NCBI GenBank assembly: GCA_028706295.1
Contig: JAQWBQ010000007.1
Span: 35,325-99,324, forward strand
Length of the DNA: 64,000 nucleotides
Source: Bacteroidales bacterium
Lineage (GTDB): Bacteria; Bacteroidota; Bacteroidia; Bacteroidales; FEN-979
Reading direction: 5' to 3'
A model generated the notes under the pieces. The model saw only the letters and a program-made list of their open reading frames with translations, was not told the DNA's origin and searched no databases. The translations under genes were made by a program, and so were the position numbers. Shown here piece by piece: positions 62,201 to 64,000 of the stretch (the first letter of the stretch is position 1; each line of letters starts with the position of its first letter).

Positions 62201-63053
62201 ACCCCTGCGAGTTCATTTTAAAGACTCCTTCACGGGAACCTTTGGATCTTATTCGATTGATGCTAAACGAAGGAATCCTTCTGGGATACGGGCAGCCATC
62301 ATCCGGGAAAAGGGTGTGAATCGTGACCGTGATATGGCCTGGGCGCTCTATCTTGCAGGATTCGACGTTAAGGACATCCATATGACCGACCTGGTCTCCG
62401 GACGTGAAACGCTTGAAGATATTCACCTGATCGCTTTCGTGGGGGGATTCTCCAATTCAGATGTATTGGGATCGGCGAAGGGATGGGCCGGCGCTTTTCG
62501 CTATAACGAAAAAGCCAATCTGGCGCTAACCAACTATTTCAAGAGGCACGATACGCTCAGCCTGGGCGTTTGCAACGGATGTCAGCTTCTGGTTGAACTC
62601 GGACTGATCTATCCCGAATTATACAACCCGGATTCCCGTAAGAACTTTCATCCAACCATGTCGTGGAACGACTCTCATAAGTATGAATGTACTTTTGTGG
62701 GTCTGGATATCGTGGAAAATAATTCCGTAATGCTGAAATCCCTGGCAGGTTCAAAACTCGGGATATGGGTGGCACACGGGGAAGGCAAATTCAATTTCAG
62801 GGAGACAGCTGACCGGTATCAAATTCCCGCGAGGTTCAGTTATCACGGGTATCCCGGAAATCCCAACGGTTCGCAATATGATGCGGCTTGTATTGCATCA
62901 AACGACGGCCGGCACCTGGCCATCATGCCCCATCTTGAGGACTCGATTTTGCCATGGCAATGGCCTTATTACCCTGCCCATCGTACAAACGATGAAGTCA
63001 CACCCTGGATCGAGGCGTTTGTCAATGCACGGGAGTGGATCCGTAAAGTCTGA
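59247..63053 (+). CDS. purL: Phosphoribosylformylglycinamidine synthase (large, single-chain type)
   Basis: The 1268-residue enzyme carries out step four of purine synthesis, using ATP and glutamine to turn FGAR into FGAM. It is the single-chain proteobacterial/eukaryotic-like form (E. coli 1295 residues). The synthetase part includes [40 protein letters not shown] (in segments) and [17 protein letters not shown], and the second half has [14 protein letters not shown] and [17 protein letters not shown]. The glutaminase part has nucleophile Cys1109 in GVCNGCQ and His1229/Glu1231 in MPHLED. Residues 80-121 are an insertion encoded by heptanucleotide repeats ([11 protein letters not shown] ... 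[10 protein letters not shown]); the frame is kept. It is free-standing, with its own -7 box. The gene should work, since all active-site motifs are intact. Confidence 0.96.
   Translation: [1268 protein letters not shown]
59484..59609 (+). repeat. In-frame heptanucleotide repeat insertion within purL
   Basis: Five units of TTCAAAG type (59484-59518) and four of TGTCAAT type (59582-59609) flank 63 bases, itself nine heptamers long. The whole is 126 bases: 18 heptamers and exactly 42 codons (residues 80-121). The TCAATTG-type units are the same as those in the array at 48977-49011. Confidence 0.85.
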
Positions 63054-63054
63054 G

Positions 63055-63110
63055 AATTCAAATGTCAGATATCAAAATTCAAAATCAGGAATCAGGCAAT
63101 AGGAATATGT
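63055..63110. repeat. Heptanucleotide array after purL
   Basis: Directly after the purL stop, eight 7-base units can be read: AATTCAA, ATGTCAG, ATATCAA, AATTCAA, AATCAGG, AATCAGG, CAATAGG, AATATGT. AATCAGGCAATAGG also occurs at 48925-48938. Confidence 0.75.
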
Positions 63111-63150
63111 TCAGCGAGCGAAGTTAAACGTTCAATCATCTAAAAAAATC

Positions 63151-63909
63151 ATGACTAAAATCGTATTAATTACCGGCGCCACTTCCGGACTTGGCGCTGC
63201 AATAGCCCGGAAATTTGCTGAGAACGGGGACCACTTGATCCTTACCGGAAGGAGGGAGGACCGACTGGATTCAATCACCCGGGAGCTTATCAAAACATAC
63301 CATGTTGAAATTTTACCGCTGGTTTTTGACGTGCGCAAATTGAAAGAGGTAGAAGATGCCTTGGAGATACTGCCTGAAAACTGGAGAAACATCGATGTCT
63401 TAATCAATAATGCCGGACTTGCGGTCGGACTCAATCCCATTCATGAAGGGGTGATCGACGACTGGGAACGGATGATCGACACCAATGTGAAAGGATTACT
63501 ATACATGACGCGGGTTTTCGCTCCTTTGATGGTAGCGCGGAAAAAAGGACATATCATCAATATCGGTTCCATTGCCGGAAAGGAGGTTTATCCAAACGGA
63601 AATGTATATTGTGGTTCAAAGTTTGCGGTTGATGCCATTTCCAAAGCCATGCGGATCGATCTTTTGCCCCATCATATTAAAGTGACTCAGGTTGCCCCCG
63701 GTGCGTTATACACGGAATTCTCGCTGGTCCGCTTTAAAGGAGATGAGGCGAGGGCAGAAGCCGTGTACAACGGATTCCGGCCCCTGATCGCATCCGATGT
63801 TGCCGACGTGGTCTATTATGTCACGACCCTGCCCGGGCATGTAAACATCAACGACCTGGTCATCATGCCTACCGCCCAGGCCAGTTCCATGCATTTTAAC
63901 CGGCAATAA
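63151..63909 (+). CDS. YdfG-like NADP-dependent 3-hydroxy acid dehydrogenase (SDR)
   Basis: The 252-residue protein has the classic SDR pattern: TGATSGLG near residue 8, NNAG near 90, Ser in NIGSIAGKE and the active site YCGSK. The C-terminal part is specific for the YdfG group: PGALYTEFSLVRFKGDE, then VTTLPGHVNINDLVIMPTAQ. From family knowledge such enzymes oxidise L-serine, L-allo-threonine and 3-hydroxy acids, or reduce malonic semialdehyde. It follows purL by 97 bases, a gap filled with heptamer repeats. No promoter was recognised. The gene is complete before the window end. Confidence 0.92.
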   Translation: MTKIVLITGATSGLGAAIARKFAENGDHLILTGRREDRLDSITRELIKTYHVEILPLVFDVRKLKEVEDALEILPENWRNIDVLINNAGLAVGLNPIHEGVIDDWERMIDTNVKGLLYMTRVFAPLMVARKKGHIINIGSIAGKEVYPNGNVYCGSKFAVDAISKAMRIDLLPHHIKVTQVAPGALYTEFSLVRFKGDEARAEAVYNGFRPLIASDVADVVYYVTTLPGHVNINDLVIMPTAQASSMHFNRQ

Positions 63910-64000
63910 GCTGGCTGTATGGAAGGTTGGTTTTTTTTCTGATTCCCATCTCACATTTAACTATTTTAATTATTATTGTATAATTTTCTGATTTGCATAT

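Overview
This window comes from a member of the Bacteroidota, probably a free-living or environmental member of class Bacteroidia. The evidence is internal. Several secreted proteins end in type IX secretion (T9SS) C-terminal sorting domains, and there is a PorP/SprF-family outer-membrane protein. Many genes are preceded by the Bacteroidota -7 box TAnnTTTG rather than a sigma-70 promoter. There are several short lipoproteins, and the FtsX/MacB-like permeases are of the long type common in this phylum. No rRNA, IS element, prophage, integrase or CRISPR array was seen. One tRNA gene, tRNA-Pro(GGG), is present.

Layout. Bases 1-4800 hold two secreted T9SS substrates (the first cut by the window edge), a secreted protein of unknown function and a small lipoprotein. 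Bases 4900-14490 hold a giant adhesin of about 2750 residues with roughly 27 PKD-like domains and a type B sorting domain, followed at once by a PorP/SprF partner. Bases 14506-24137 hold the first three TCA-cycle enzymes: isocitrate dehydrogenase on the minus strand, aconitase and citrate synthase on the plus strand. Upstream of icd on the same strand is a 1529-residue fusion of an AMP-forming acyl ligase, a long central region and a GNAT acetyltransferase. Bases 24194-35714 are mixed: a T9SS substrate, an SDR / DUF1214 / sulfotransferase / SDR cluster, endonuclease IV, another T9SS substrate, a SnoaL-plus-Cache lipoprotein, an HExxH protein of DUF4932 type and a zinc-free MDR oxidoreductase. 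An open frame broken by one TGA lies at 35843-36376.

Bases 36425-53988 form the most coherent system. A minus-strand operon encodes an ABC ATPase, a TolC-like channel, an HlyD-like adaptor, four FtsX-type permeases and a beta-propeller lipoprotein. Divergent from it is a two-component pair: a sigma-54-activating response regulator and a histidine kinase. The ATPase gene is preceded by a good -24/-12 match (TGGCAC-N5-TTGAA), while the regulator gene has a housekeeping -7 box. The simplest reading is that the kinase/regulator pair switches on the export operon through sigma-54. A membrane-anchored TPR/HTH regulator follows at 54174.

Bases 56250-64000 hold small genes, the tRNA, trxB, purL and a YdfG-like dehydrogenase. 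A non-genic feature runs through the second half: stretches built of consecutive degenerate 7-base units at about 48.9, 59.1-59.2 and 63.1 kb, and inside the purL reading frame, where 126 bases (18 heptamers, 42 codons) keep the frame. In the TolC-like gene the stop codon lies within the last heptamer of the 48.9-kb array. Domain assignments were made by reading motifs, without database searches.
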